Origin: JACKFB01 sp041389525
GTDB taxonomy: Bacteria > Myxococcota_A > UBA9042 > PHBI01 > JACKFB01
Reading direction: 5' to 3'
Length of the DNA stretch: 64,000 nucleotides
Assembly (NCBI GenBank): GCA_041389525.1
Contig: JAWKRR010000004.1
Span: 124,001 to 188,000, forward strand
Shown here: positions 9,401 to 17,424 of the stretch, piece after piece
Numbering within the stretch: the first letter of the stretch is position 1
How the letters are laid out: each line of letters begins with the position of its first letter
The notes under the pieces: generated by a model
What the model was told of the DNA's origin: nothing
The model's input: the letters and a program-made list of their open reading frames with translations, nothing else
Database searches by the model: none
Position numbers and translations under genes: made by a program

Positions 9401-10739
9401 CCGCACAAGCGAGCTGTGGAGCCTCTTTCAGGCGGTCACCCCCGGGCTGCTCGGCACCCTCGGGGCGTTTCGGGAGCGCTTCATCGTGCCCATCGAGCGC
9501 GACGAAGACGTCGAGCGGCGCGCGCTCCTGGCGAGCCTGGTCCGGCCATTCATCTTGCGGCGCTTGAAGACCCAGGTCGCGACCGAACTCCCGGCGCGTA
9601 CGGAGGTGGACCTGCGTGTGCGACTCAGCACGGCCGAGCGCGCGCACTACGACGAAGTCCGCGAGGCCACCCTCGCCGACCTCGCCGACCTGACCGACGA
9701 GCCGCCGCAGCAGCGAGGTTTCCGCGTGTTGACCGCGCTCACTCGCCTGCGCCAGCTCGCGTGCCATCCGCGCTTGGTCCACCCGGGCAGCACCGTGCGC
9801 TCGTCGAAGGTCAAGGCGCTGACGGAGCTGCTGCTCGAGCTTCGTGACGAGGGCCACCGCGCGCTGGTCTTCAGCCAGTTTACGTCGCTGCTGGCGCTGG
9901 TACGCGAAGAGCTGAACGCGGCGGGGTTGAGCTCGCTCCGGCTCGACGGTTCGATCGAGGGCGCGAAGCGTCGAGCCCTGGTCGACGCGTTTCAGGCGGG
10001 CGAGGGCGACGTGTTCTTGCTCTCGCTGAAGGCTGGCGGGACGGGGCTGAACCTGACGGCGGCCGACTACGTCGTCCACCTGGACCCGTGGTGGAACCCC
10101 GCGGTCGAGGACCAAGCGACGGACCGCGCGCACCGCATCGGCCAGACGCGCCCGGTGACGGTGTACCGGCTCATCGCCGAGGACACCGTGGAGGACGAGA
10201 TGCTGCGGTTGCACGCGGACAAGCGCGAGCTGGCCGAGGCGCTCTTGAGCGGTACAGGGGGCGGCCGCGCGCTGAATGCCGAGGATCTGGCGCGGCTGCT
10301 GCAGGCGACGCGCGAGCCCGACGGCTTCGCGGCAGAGGATTTCGCCGACGCGGACGCAGACGCCGACGGGGAAATAGACGCGACGCCGCCCGCGCCTGCG
10401 CCGCGAAGCAAGGCCGCCACGCGGCGCGTCCCGGAGGCGCCGAGCGGGGCCGAGGCTGCCCTGGCGGCGCTCGACGCCACCCTGCAAGGTGCCGTCGAGG
10501 CCGGGCGCTTAGCCTCAACTACGGCCGCCACCTACCGCGCTGGCGCCCGCCACGTCCTGCGCTTCATGGCCGCGGAGGGCAGCGCGTGGACCGCCGAGGC
10601 CGCCGCGGACGCCGCCGCGCGCTACGTCGCGACGCTGTCCGAGCGACCCAATAGCCCGACGAGCCACCACCAGCTCATCCCCACCGTCGCCCGCTGGCTC
10701 GTCGAAGCCCTCGCAGGACCCGATGGGGCCACGGGCTGA
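6426..10739 (+). CDS. SWIM/SNF2-family DNA-dependent ATPase with recombinase-like C-terminal tail
   Basis: This large protein (~1437 residues) opens with a SWIM zinc finger near residues 80-92 (CPCAYDAEFGCKH). A long SNF2-associated region follows, with a degenerate second Cys cluster (CRCETSAGCLC). The SNF2 ATPase core has motif I near 864 (DDMGLGKT), DEAQ near 957, and motif VI near 1235 (ATDRAHRIGQ). These enzymes remodel protein-DNA complexes or translocate on duplex DNA. After an acidic Ala/Pro linker the last ~95 residues (ATTYRAGARHVLRFM and onward) resemble the SAM-like core-binding domain of tyrosine recombinases, which is unusual. The start is uncertain: GTG 6426 or GTG 6432 are both possible behind a G-rich run, and an upstream TTG at 6372 looks less likely. 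It ends three bases before the convergent aminotransferase gene. Confidence 0.9.
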   Translation: MSVSEYAWSVASAEALRADWLKAMSAPILARGLALQRAGKVSALTFEGRLAKAWVASSSGGAPYGAEIELGDGPDDESVYCPCAYDAEFGCKHLVALAHAIVEHFRAGVTTGIAAIEVPTLATDASGCVPAVELEAWAREHGVEIWLSDDVNDVSRYSGRGGYGFSSYVLAGVSVGQLLTGERPSALASARARVDLGPIRRLALEHLSERARINVAARAGAAARRASMVPPTPPPVRAAWDRLAALRERLSPPKRWRARSEIPAPSVRFDAVASCVRYESHGAWGCERAQGAVRVEVHAGSADEPAFVRCRCETSAGCLCALAAVDSAMELLADGRSDEKAVAWRRAVAQAPWERVVERLDRLLSAPPTDEVFDGRELGWRVQLEPVLLVEPVLVRPHKNKKGFSCQAIRAYDVGRYTGGAEARADKAAASLLRIATHLFDHDARWAIPLRALRELVGHPRIFVREDSRGTPHPVRLERDEAALSVEVGEGGRIDLALQLTGRRLPMAEAAGLFAQRASDGLFLDVDMEAGRLAVCECAPGLESLVQGLGREAAGMSAEAMPALLARLPRLAEVTPLRLGRALRGERVEGWPGLVLRLELKPSRTLLVSLAVQPLGECPALPPGSGPDELLAFRDERAVHCPRELAAEVRAAEVLARTLGLDGDGTTAELTAFSWQIADLDAALELVSRTATLDAEAVRIEWADGRRVNVASATGLDSLSVEARRKRDWFDLAGGLEVEQAAIPLGKLLRAIREGQRFVAVGEDRWVRLGDALREALAPLAHVVGTGETISRYALAAVDQLEEVGAALDLPPEWLAVRRRVDEAATLDPPLPEGFAGELRTYQQDGYRWLSRLAHWGAGACLADDMGLGKTIQALALLAARAEGGPALVVAPTSVGFNWQRECARFAPRLVPLAFRGKADLDVFERVGPATVLITSYDLCVRYAEHITPIAWGTLVLDEAQAVKNPETRRARAIHAIDAGFRLALTGTPVENRTSELWSLFQAVTPGLLGTLGAFRERFIVPIERDEDVERRALLASLVRPFILRRLKTQVATELPARTEVDLRVRLSTAERAHYDEVREATLADLADLTDEPPQQRGFRVLTALTRLRQLACHPRLVHPGSTVRSSKVKALTELLLELRDEGHRALVFSQFTSLLALVREELNAAGLSSLRLDGSIEGAKRRALVDAFQAGEGDVFLLSLKAGGTGLNLTAADYVVHLDPWWNPAVEDQATDRAHRIGQTRPVTVYRLIAEDTVEDEMLRLHADKRELAEALLSGTGGGRALNAEDLARLLQATREPDGFAAEDFADADADADGEIDATPPAPAPRSKAATRRVPEAPSGAEAALAALDATLQGAVEAGRLASTTAATYRAGARHVLRFMAAEGSAWTAEAAADAAARYVATLSERPNSPTSHHQLIPTVARWLVEALAGPDGATG

Positions 10740-10742
10740 GCC

Positions 10743-11795
10743 CTACGCCGCGAACTCCACCAGGGCCTTGATCGTGCGATCGAGGGCGGCGGGGTCGTCG
10801 ATATCGGTTGCCAAGACCACGAGATTTCGGTCGAGGGCGTCGGCGACGGGGGTGTCGGTGACCCGGGCCTTTCGGGCGATGGGGGGCTCTTTGTGGGCTT
10901 GGTAGACCGACGCCGGGCGCAGCAGCGGCAGGTGCTGGGCGAGGCCCTCGGGCAGCGGGCCCTCGAAGCAGGCGGCCAAGGGGACCGCGGGCTCGACCAG
11001 CGGCTCCAGACCCGCTTGGGGGGCGGCTCGCCGCAGCGCGATGAGGCGCGCCTTGTACGCGGCCATGGTGTCTCGCAGGGTCTCCAGCCGGTACAAGCCG
11101 AGCGCCGCCTGCAGCGCGGGCATACGCGCGGAGGTGCCGACCACCACGTGGCCGCGGTTCCACTCGACGTGCGAGCCGTCCAGGGTCACTCCCGCGTGGC
11201 CCAGGCAGGTCAGCCAGCGCAGCGCCAGGGCGAGGTCGACGTCGTTGGTGAGGACCGCGCCGCCCTCGCCGAGATCGATGGGCTTCTTCGCGGACAAGCT
11301 CAGGGCCGCGGCGTCCCCGCGCACAGACCCCGGGAAGCCCTGGGCGGCGTCCTCGAGGACGAAGACCCCCTCGCCGACCGCCGATCGAATGCTGCCGATA
11401 TCCGGCGCGATCCCCATGGCGTGCACCGCGATGACCGCCCGCGTGTCGCGGGTCAGGCCGTGGCGAATCGCGTGGGGGTCAAGCGTCAGCCGCTTCGGAT
11501 GCACGTCCACCACGACCGGCGTCGCGCGCCGACGCACGACCGCCGCCAGGGTCCCGTAGGCGGACAGCGCGGGCACGATGACCTCGTGGCCGCGACCCAC
11601 GCCAGCCGCCTCGAGCGCCAGCTCCAGCGCCATGGTCCCCGAGCAGGTGGCGATGGCGTGCTCGACGTTACCGCGCACCGCGATGGTCTTCTCGAAGAGC
11701 GCGACCGTGGGGTTCGCGATCCCTGCGAGGTTACCGGTCTGCACGAGCGCGCGGACGCGCTCCAGCAGGTCTTCGAGGGCAACGGAATCCGCCAA
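10743..11795 (-). CDS. DegT/DnrJ/EryC1-type PLP-dependent aminotransferase
   Basis: Members transaminate keto-sugars, or catalyse related PLP reactions, in polysaccharide and antibiotic sugar synthesis. The 350 residues include the sugar-aminotransferase N-terminal pattern (CSGTMALELALEAAGVGRGHEVIVPALS), the cofactor-binding EDAAQG near 147, and the likely Schiff-base lysine in SAKKPIDLGEGG near 167. TTG 11795 is the chosen start because GGAGG lies seven bases upstream, inside the end of the M16 gene, with only two bases between the two genes. It is therefore probably the last gene of a three-gene unit with the peptidases. No other sugar-nucleotide genes are adjacent, so the substrate is unknown. 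Confidence 0.87.
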   Translation of the reverse strand: MADSVALEDLLERVRALVQTGNLAGIANPTVALFEKTIAVRGNVEHAIATCSGTMALELALEAAGVGRGHEVIVPALSAYGTLAAVVRRRATPVVVDVHPKRLTLDPHAIRHGLTRDTRAVIAVHAMGIAPDIGSIRSAVGEGVFVLEDAAQGFPGSVRGDAAALSLSAKKPIDLGEGGAVLTNDVDLALALRWLTCLGHAGVTLDGSHVEWNRGHVVVGTSARMPALQAALGLYRLETLRDTMAAYKARLIALRRAAPQAGLEPLVEPAVPLAACFEGPLPEGLAQHLPLLRPASVYQAHKEPPIARKARVTDTPVADALDRNLVVLATDIDDPAALDRTIKALVEFAA

Positions 11796-11797
11796 GC

Positions 11798-13087
11798 TCA
11801 GGCCTCCCGATAGTCGATGATATCCAGCGAGCCGACGCGCGACCAGTCGCGCACGGCGCCTTCAAGCTCGTGGGCAGTACACAGCACGCTGATGACCATG
11901 GTCTCAGGCGTCAGGTGCCGCCGAATCGCCGCGTTGATCGTGTCGCGTTTGAGCGCGCGAATCAGCGGCACGAAGCGGTCGAGCCAGTCGTCCGGCCGCC
12001 CCACCAGACGCGCGGAGAGGCGCTCGCTCAGCTCTTTCTCTGGCGTCTCGAAGCTCATCAGGTGGCCGTTACACAGGTAGGACTGCGTCGCGTCCAGCTC
12101 GTCCGCGCTGACCCCGTCTTTGACCAGGGTCGCCAGCAGGTCGTCGGCCACCCGCAGCGCCGGCACCGTGTCTTTTGTACCCGGGTAGAATCGCATCATG
12201 AAGGTGCCGAGCCGGGCGTCCGACTGCAGATAACTGTAGGCGCCGTAAGACCAGCCGCGCTTCTCGCGGATCTCGTGGCTCAGCCGCGCCGTGAACGTCC
12301 CGCCGAAGATCACGTTGCCCACGAAGAGCCCGAGGTGGTCCTCGTGGTTCGCGTCGATGGTCGCGTGGCCCAGCGTCACCTGGGTCTGCGTGCGCTCGGG
12401 CTTGTCGACCAGCACCACGCTCAGGCCCTCGGCCCCCGACCACGCGGGCACCGTCGCCTGGTCGCTGTCCGCCGTCGACGGCAGCCGCCCCAGGGTCCGC
12501 GCGATGTAGCGCTCCAAGCGCGGGCGGTCGATGTCGCTGGCCGCGCCCACCAGGGCACCGACCGGCGTGTAGTGCTTGCGCCAAAACCCCACGACATCCT
12601 CGCGCGAGATCGCGGCGATGGTCTGCTCGGTGCCCTTCAGCGGCCGCCCGTAGGGATGATCCACGAAGAGCCGCCGCACAAAGGCCCGCTGCGCCAACGC
12701 CGAGTCGTGGTCGCGCAGCTGCTCCAGCTCCGCCAGCGTCTGCCGCTTGAGCTTGTCGAGCTCCGCCTCGGGGAAGGTCGGCTCACCCACGATCGTCCCG
12801 ACCAGCGCCTCAAACGCGTCGAGCTTTCGCGTCAGCGTGTCGCCGGAGATCGTCGTCGTGTCGCGCCCCACCGACACGCCCAGCGACGCGCCAAGGTGGT
12901 CGACCTCGTCCATGATCTGCGCGTGGCTCAGCGTCCCGGCACCCCGCATCAGCATCTGCGACGTGAGATAAGCCAGCCCGTCCTTACCGGGCGGGTCGTC
13001 CAGCATTCCGGTCCGCAGCGTCAGCGTCAGCGTCACGATGGGCCGCGTGTGTTCCTCGACCAAGAAGATGTCTCGCGAGGGGATCAC
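11798..13087 (-). CDS. M16-family peptidase-like subunit lacking the zinc motif
   Basis: The fold is recognisable as an M16 (pitrilysin/processing-peptidase) protein of typical ~430-residue length, with conserved phrases such as HPYGRPLKGTEQTI and GGTFTARLSHEIREKRGWSYG. The N-terminal zinc-binding HxxEH is absent: the equivalent region reads DGLAYLTSQMLMRG. It is most likely the non-catalytic half of a heterodimer with the upstream gene, as in other bacterial M16 pairs. The GTG start at 13087 overlaps the partner's stop codon (GTGA) and has GGAGG upstream, so the two are translationally coupled. No signal peptide is evident. Confidence 0.9.
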   Translation of the reverse strand: MIPSRDIFLVEEHTRPIVTLTLTLRTGMLDDPPGKDGLAYLTSQMLMRGAGTLSHAQIMDEVDHLGASLGVSVGRDTTTISGDTLTRKLDAFEALVGTIVGEPTFPEAELDKLKRQTLAELEQLRDHDSALAQRAFVRRLFVDHPYGRPLKGTEQTIAAISREDVVGFWRKHYTPVGALVGAASDIDRPRLERYIARTLGRLPSTADSDQATVPAWSGAEGLSVVLVDKPERTQTQVTLGHATIDANHEDHLGLFVGNVIFGGTFTARLSHEIREKRGWSYGAYSYLQSDARLGTFMMRFYPGTKDTVPALRVADDLLATLVKDGVSADELDATQSYLCNGHLMSFETPEKELSERLSARLVGRPDDWLDRFVPLIRALKRDTINAAIRRHLTPETMVISVLCTAHELEGAVRDWSRVGSLDIIDYREA

Positions 13088-14433
13088 GCTGCGGCCTCCT
13101 CGGCACGCGGCAGGCCAATGACCACCGTGCGATTCTCAGTGCGCAGCACCCGCTGAGCCACCCGCTTGACGTCGTCGGCGCTCACGGCCGCGAGCCGCGG
13201 CATCTGCTCGAAGAAGAACGCGGCGTCGCCGAAGGTGACCTCCGCGTCGCCCAAACCGCGCGCCCGGCTCCCGGTGCTGGCGATCTCGCGCAAGAACGCC
13301 GCCTCCAGCCCGTTCTTCGCCTTCTCGAGCTCGCGCTCCGTCGGCCCCTCGTCCCGCAGCCGCGCCAGCTCCTCCTCCAAGATCGCCTCCGCCTCGGCCA
13401 AGGGACGGCCGGGTCGCATCGTGATCCCCAGCTCGTAGAGCGCTGGGTACTTCCAACCCACCGCCATCCCGCCCACCGAGCTCGCCAGCTCCGTCTCGGT
13501 GACCAGCCGCTCGTACAAGCGCGCGGACTCACCGCCCGTCAGCACCTCGTCGAGCACCTCGAGCGCCGCCTGCTCCGGGTCCATCCCCGCCAGCCCGTGC
13601 CACGCGTAAAGCCCCTTCTCCGACGAGATCGGCAGCTCGAAGCTCTGCCGCTTCTCTGCCGTCTGCCGCGGCTCCACCGGGAACGCCTCCTCCGGGATCT
13701 CCTGCGCCTTCATGTGCCCGTAGTAGCGCTGAATCAGCCTCAGCACCTCGGTCGTGTCCACGTCCCCCACGATGACGATCGCCGCGCTGTTCGGCGCGTA
13801 GTACCGCTCGTAGAAGCTCATGCAGTCGTCGAGCGAGATGGCCCGGATGTCCTCCATCCAGCCGATGGTCGGGACGCCGTAGGGGTGCGCCTCGTACGCC
13901 AGCCGATACAGCGCCTCGTAGAGCCGCCCGTCCGGGTCGTTGTCCACCCGCAAGAGCCGCTCGTTGACCACGACCTCGCGCTCGCTCTCAAGCTGGTGCG
14001 TGTCGAGGATCATGTTCTCCATGCGGTCGGCCTCGAGCTTGCAGCACAGCTCGAGGTTGTCTCCGCCCGACGGCAGCTTCTCTTTATAATAGGTCCAGTC
14101 GACCCAGGTCGCCGCGTTCGTCTCCGCGCCGCGCCGCTCCATGATGGAGTCGAACTCGCCCTCGGCGAGGTTCGTCGTGGCCTTGAACATCAAGTGCTCA
14201 AAGAGGTGCGCGATGCCGCTCTTCCCGGCGACCTCGACCCGCGAGCCGACCGAGAACCACGTGTGAAAGCTGAACACCGGCGCGCGCCGATCCTCCCAAA
14301 CGAGCACCCGCAGCCCGTTGCCGAGCTTGAAGCGCCCGACTCGCGCGCTCCCGTGAACCAGCTCGTCCTGCGCCTCGATTTGAGCGGTCGCAGGCTGGTC
14401 GCGATTCAGCGCAACCACGTCGACATGGCCCAT
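13084..14433 (-). CDS. M16-family zinc peptidase, catalytic subunit
   Basis: This 449-residue protein carries the inverted zinc motif HLFEH near residue 74 and a downstream Glu in ESEREVVVNERLL near 150, the third zinc ligand of M16 enzymes. Conserved NAATWVDWTYYKE and EAHPYGVPTIGWMEDI segments also fit. It should cleave peptides or unfolded proteins together with the zinc-less partner that follows. ATG 14433 has an excellent GGAGG six bases upstream. No signal peptide is seen, so a cytoplasmic location is likely. The region upstream holds repeat arrays that may contain the promoter. Confidence 0.94.
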   Translation of the reverse strand: MGHVDVVALNRDQPATAQIEAQDELVHGSARVGRFKLGNGLRVLVWEDRRAPVFSFHTWFSVGSRVEVAGKSGIAHLFEHLMFKATTNLAEGEFDSIMERRGAETNAATWVDWTYYKEKLPSGGDNLELCCKLEADRMENMILDTHQLESEREVVVNERLLRVDNDPDGRLYEALYRLAYEAHPYGVPTIGWMEDIRAISLDDCMSFYERYYAPNSAAIVIVGDVDTTEVLRLIQRYYGHMKAQEIPEEAFPVEPRQTAEKRQSFELPISSEKGLYAWHGLAGMDPEQAALEVLDEVLTGGESARLYERLVTETELASSVGGMAVGWKYPALYELGITMRPGRPLAEAEAILEEELARLRDEGPTERELEKAKNGLEAAFLREIASTGSRARGLGDAEVTFGDAAFFFEQMPRLAAVSADDVKRVAQRVLRTENRTVVIGLPRAEEAAA

Positions 14434-14539
14434 CGATTCCTCCGTGGACGTTCCGGTCGGCGGAGACTAGCCGGTCGCCCACCGGCACACAAGGTGGGGC
14501 AATCGCGTCGGATCCCGACTGAAGATGCGGACGCCGGGC

Positions 14540-14550
14540 CGCGATGGCCC
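14540..14550. repeat. 11-bp word CGCGATGGCCC, first of three copies in this intergenic region
   Basis: The same word occurs again at 14713-14723 and inverted at 14668-14678, all inside one 360-bp gap between divergent genes. This copy is also part of a small palindrome (GGGCC-GCGAT-GGCCC). Confidence 0.7.
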
Positions 14551-14553
14551 CGC

Positions 14554-14665
14554 ATTCAGCGTTCAGCGTTCAGCGCTCAGCCCGTCACCGCAGCCCCCCC
14601 CGTCGCCTGAAGCCGAACGCGCTTGGGTCGCCGCCCGGCTGATGGCTAAGGGCTGAAAGCTAACC
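14554..14665. repeat. Inverted heptad-repeat blocks between divergent genes
   Basis: Four consecutive 7-bp units of the form NNTCAGC (ATTCAGC, GTTCAGC, GTTCAGC, GCTCAGC) occupy 14554-14581. After a 56-bp GC-rich spacer, four units of the form GCTNANN (GCTGATG, GCTAAGG, GCTGAAA, GCTAACC) occupy 14638-14665. The two blocks are roughly inverted copies and could pair. They lie between the M16 operon and the gene at 14793, so they could act as a DNA structure, a binding array or a transcript hairpin. Nothing else of note was seen in 14434-14792. Confidence 0.65.
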
Positions 14666-14667
14666 GC

Positions 14668-14723
14668 GGGCCATCGCGCACGGCGAACCGTGGAGCCGCG
14701 CACGGCGCCGCACGCGATGGCCC
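14668..14723. repeat. Perfect 11-bp inverted repeat GGGCCATCGCG / CGCGATGGCCC
   Basis: The arms are 14668-14678 and 14713-14723, separated by 34 bases that contain two copies of CGCGCACGGCG-like sequence. They sit about 70 bp upstream of the gene at 14793. The pair could form a hairpin or be a binding site; there is no T-tract. Confidence 0.6.
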
Positions 14724-14792
14724 CAGTTGACCGCGTTCGGGTGCCGGTCTAACTACTGACTGGCCCTCTCGCCCACCCTCGGAGCGCGGTTC

Positions 14793-15467
14793 ATGCCACA
14801 GAAGCCCGCCGACCGCCTGATCATCCGGCCCCTCTCCGCCGCGGTGTACTTCTACCCGACGCTGGTGGCCGCGCTCATCTGCGGGGCCGTGGTCACCGTG
14901 CGCGGCGCGACCCCCGAATCCCCAGGCCGCACCGGGCTGGTCTTCACCCTCGTCTTCTTCTTCAACCTCACGGTCGTCGCCTTCGACTACACCCGCGTCG
15001 CCAGCATCGTGCTGGTGCTCATGGGCGTCATCACCGGCCTCATCGCCGCCATCTACCCGGGCTTCGGCCACTTCATCGAGAGCCTGACAAACCAGCCCCT
15101 CTTCATGAACGCCACCTTCTATTGGGTGTGGGCCGGCGGACTGGCGCTGGTGCTGGGCGGCGTCTTCATCAAGACCCGCTTCGACTACTGGGAGGTGCGC
15201 AACAACGAGCTGCTGCACCACCACGGCTTTCTAGGCGACACGGAGCGCTGGCCGGTGCCGGGCATGCGCATCTCCAAGGAGATCCGCGACGTCATGGAGT
15301 TCGTGCTGGCGCGGGCCGGTCGGCTGGTGCTGATCCCGCCCAACGAGCGGCGGGCCATCGTGCTGGACAACGTGCCCCGCATCGACCGGGTCGAGGCGCG
15401 CATTCAGGAGCTGACCAACGTCCTGCGCGTCGACGAGGTCGACACCAGCGAGGACGACGAGCGCTGA
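14793..15467 (+). CDS. Uncharacterised inner-membrane protein with cytoplasmic C-terminal domain
   Basis: The 224-residue protein has about four hydrophobic segments: around residues 18-36, 48-66, 70-90 and 110-128. A soluble C-terminal half of roughly 95 residues follows, with charged conserved-looking stretches (DYWEVRNNELLHHHG, PPNERRAIVLDNVPRID) and an acidic tail. It has no enzyme motif that I recognise. GGAG eight bases before ATG 14793 supports the start. It is transcribed away from the M16 operon and converges with the tryptophan dioxygenase gene, leaving an 11-bp gap. Confidence 0.8.
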   Translation: MPQKPADRLIIRPLSAAVYFYPTLVAALICGAVVTVRGATPESPGRTGLVFTLVFFFNLTVVAFDYTRVASIVLVLMGVITGLIAAIYPGFGHFIESLTNQPLFMNATFYWVWAGGLALVLGGVFIKTRFDYWEVRNNELLHHHGFLGDTERWPVPGMRISKEIRDVMEFVLARAGRLVLIPPNERRAIVLDNVPRIDRVEARIQELTNVLRVDEVDTSEDDER

Positions 15468-15478
15468 CGACGGCGCGC

Positions 15479-16309
15479 CTAAGTCGCCCCGAGCACGCTG
15501 CGCAGGTCCCACAGCGCGGGGAAACACCGTCGCGACAAGGTCGTCGCGAGGTACTTCGCCCCACTGGACCCGCCGGTGCCGCGACGCATGCCGATGGTGC
15601 GCTCGACCATCTTCACGTGGGCGAACCGCCAGAGCTGGAGCAGCTCGTCGTAGTCCACCAGCAGCTCGCAGGTCAGGTAGAGGTCGTAGTTCGCTTCGGG
15701 GTGGCGATAGATCTCGGCCAGGCTTTCCAAGAGCGCGTCCCAGCTCGCCTCACCCTCGGCCGGCGTCGGGTCGGGCAGCCCGAACCCGCGTCGCCGCAGC
15801 AGCGCCACGAAGGCGTCCCAGATGGTCGGGGCGGCCAGCCGCGCCTTCAGCCTCGCCGTCGCCGCCGCGTCGTGGGCGTGGAACTTCAAGTAGCGCTCGT
15901 CCTTGAGGCCGCTGAGGAACTCCAGCTCGCGAAACTGCTGTGACTGAAAGCCGCTCGCCGGGTTGAGCCGCGCGCGAAAGACGTCGAAGTCCTGCGGCGT
16001 CATGGTCTCGAGGATGGCGATCTGGGCGTTCAGCACTCGCTGAATCGTGGTGATCCGCTTGAAGATCTTGTGCGCCTTGAGCACCTGGTCAGCGTCCAGC
16101 GCGGCCAGGGCGGCGTCCGCTTCGTGCAATAGCTGCTTGAACCACAGCTCGTAGACCTGATGGATGATGATGAAGAGCATCTCGTCGTGGTGCGCTGGCA
16201 CCGAGAGGCGCTCTTGCAAGGTCAGAAGCTCCGGCACCCGCAGGTACGAGCCGTAGGTCAGCGGCGCGTCGGTGAGCACCGGTGGAAGTTCAGACGGATC
16301 CTCGCTCAT
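15479..16309 (-). CDS. kynA: Tryptophan 2,3-dioxygenase
   Basis: This enzyme opens the tryptophan indole ring with O2 on haem to give N-formylkynurenine, the first step of the kynurenine pathway. Characteristic segments are YGSYLRVPELLTLQ, HHDEMLFIIIHQVYELWFKQ, SGFQSQQFRELEFLSG, the proximal-haem histidine region RFAHVKMVERTIG near 231, and GTGGSSGAKYL. At 276 residues it is close to other bacterial forms. ATG 16309 is chosen because GGAGG lies five bases upstream; GTG 16312 would add one residue. It overlaps the ArsA-like stop codon by one base (TGATG). No kynureninase or formamidase gene is nearby. Confidence 0.97.
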   Translation of the reverse strand: MSEDPSELPPVLTDAPLTYGSYLRVPELLTLQERLSVPAHHDEMLFIIIHQVYELWFKQLLHEADAALAALDADQVLKAHKIFKRITTIQRVLNAQIAILETMTPQDFDVFRARLNPASGFQSQQFRELEFLSGLKDERYLKFHAHDAAATARLKARLAAPTIWDAFVALLRRRGFGLPDPTPAEGEASWDALLESLAEIYRHPEANYDLYLTCELLVDYDELLQLWRFAHVKMVERTIGMRRGTGGSSGAKYLATTLSRRCFPALWDLRSVLGAT

Positions 16310-17271
16310 CACGACCTCCCGCTACGCCCGCCTCGCTCCATATTGCGCGCGATGTGGTCGGCGAGCGTGTGAATTGCGTCGCGACCGAACTCCGGGACGA
16401 AGAGATAGGGCACCTCGACGCTCGGCATCTGGACCTTCCGCGCCAGCTCGGCCAGGTAGGCCTCCTGAAAGCGTCGGCGCTCGGCCATCCGCTCGGCCCG
16501 CGCGAGCGCCGCGTCCACCACCGGATCCACGCCCTGGGCCGTGCTGTGCATCAGCTTCAGCAGCTCCGCGTCGCTGGCGTCCAGCACCTCGGGCCACACG
16601 CTGTTGATGAAAAGCCAGCCCTTGGGGATCTGCAGCAGCGTGTCGATCTGACCGAGCAGCTCGAGGGTCTCGCGTACCGGCATCTCCTCGGGCAGCGTCA
16701 CCAGATGGATCGCGGTTCTCGCAGGATCCACCAGCAGTTCCTGCATCTTCCGCACCTCGTCGGCCATGGGCCCGCGCTCGATGACGCCGAGGATCGCCGA
16801 CGGAAGCCGCAGCAGGCTGACGCCGTGACCCGTCGCCGGCGAGTCGATGATGATGCGGTCCCAGACCGGCTCGCCGTGCTTGCGCTCCCGCTCCAGGTCA
16901 AAGGCTTTGCCCAGCAGCAGCAGCTCGTTCATGCCGGGGATCATCGCCAGCAGGCGCTTGACCGCCTCGTGCTGGAAGATCGTCTGGTAGACCCGCTCGA
17001 ACCGGACCTTTCGCAGCGCGTACTCGTGCAGCGCCGGCTCGGCCTGGATCGCCAGCGAGTACAGGTTCGGCTCGAGCTCCTGGATCTCGTAGTCGGCCGA
17101 CACCTTGCCGAAGAGGGCTGGCGCCTTCTGGTTCGCGTTGAACTCCACGATGAGCGTCCGCGCGCCTGCACGCGCCGAGAGCAGCCCGAGGGCAGCGCAC
17201 ATCGTGCTCTTACCAACGCCGCCTTTGCCGGCGACGATGACGAATCGTGGGTCTGTCGTGGCGGCCGTCAT
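16309..17271 (-). CDS. ArsA-family (GET3-like) ATPase
   Basis: The deviant Walker A motif GKGGVGKST lies near residues 14-22, and the switch-like DSPATGHG near 150 is typical of the ArsA/GET3 branch of the SIMIBI NTPases. Family members energise oxyanion export or deliver tail-anchored membrane proteins. There is no adjacent arsB or other ars gene, so arsenite export is not supported by context. The 320-residue length fits a single-domain form that would dimerise. It is the first gene of a coupled pair with kynA, and the 150-bp gap upstream separates it from a divergent lipoprotein gene. Confidence 0.92.
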   Translation of the reverse strand: MTAATTDPRFVIVAGKGGVGKSTMCAALGLLSARAGARTLIVEFNANQKAPALFGKVSADYEIQELEPNLYSLAIQAEPALHEYALRKVRFERVYQTIFQHEAVKRLLAMIPGMNELLLLGKAFDLERERKHGEPVWDRIIIDSPATGHGVSLLRLPSAILGVIERGPMADEVRKMQELLVDPARTAIHLVTLPEEMPVRETLELLGQIDTLLQIPKGWLFINSVWPEVLDASDAELLKLMHSTAQGVDPVVDAALARAERMAERRRFQEAYLAELARKVQMPSVEVPYLFVPEFGRDAIHTLADHIARNMERGGRSGRS

Positions 17272-17424
17272 GGGCGGCCCACGTTAGTTCGGCCGGCCCA
17301 CGCGGACAACCGGGAACGGCCCATGAGGACCACGGCGACGGGGACGCGCCCGCGGACGCGCGGCCTTGAAATGGCGGCGCCACTGCGTTAGGCCCAGCGG
17401 CATCGCTCGCTGTTGGAGGGACGC

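Noticed and set aside
16309..17271. Arsenite efflux operon
   Set aside because: The ATPase fold fits ArsA, but no arsB, arsR, arsC or arsD is present in the neighbourhood.
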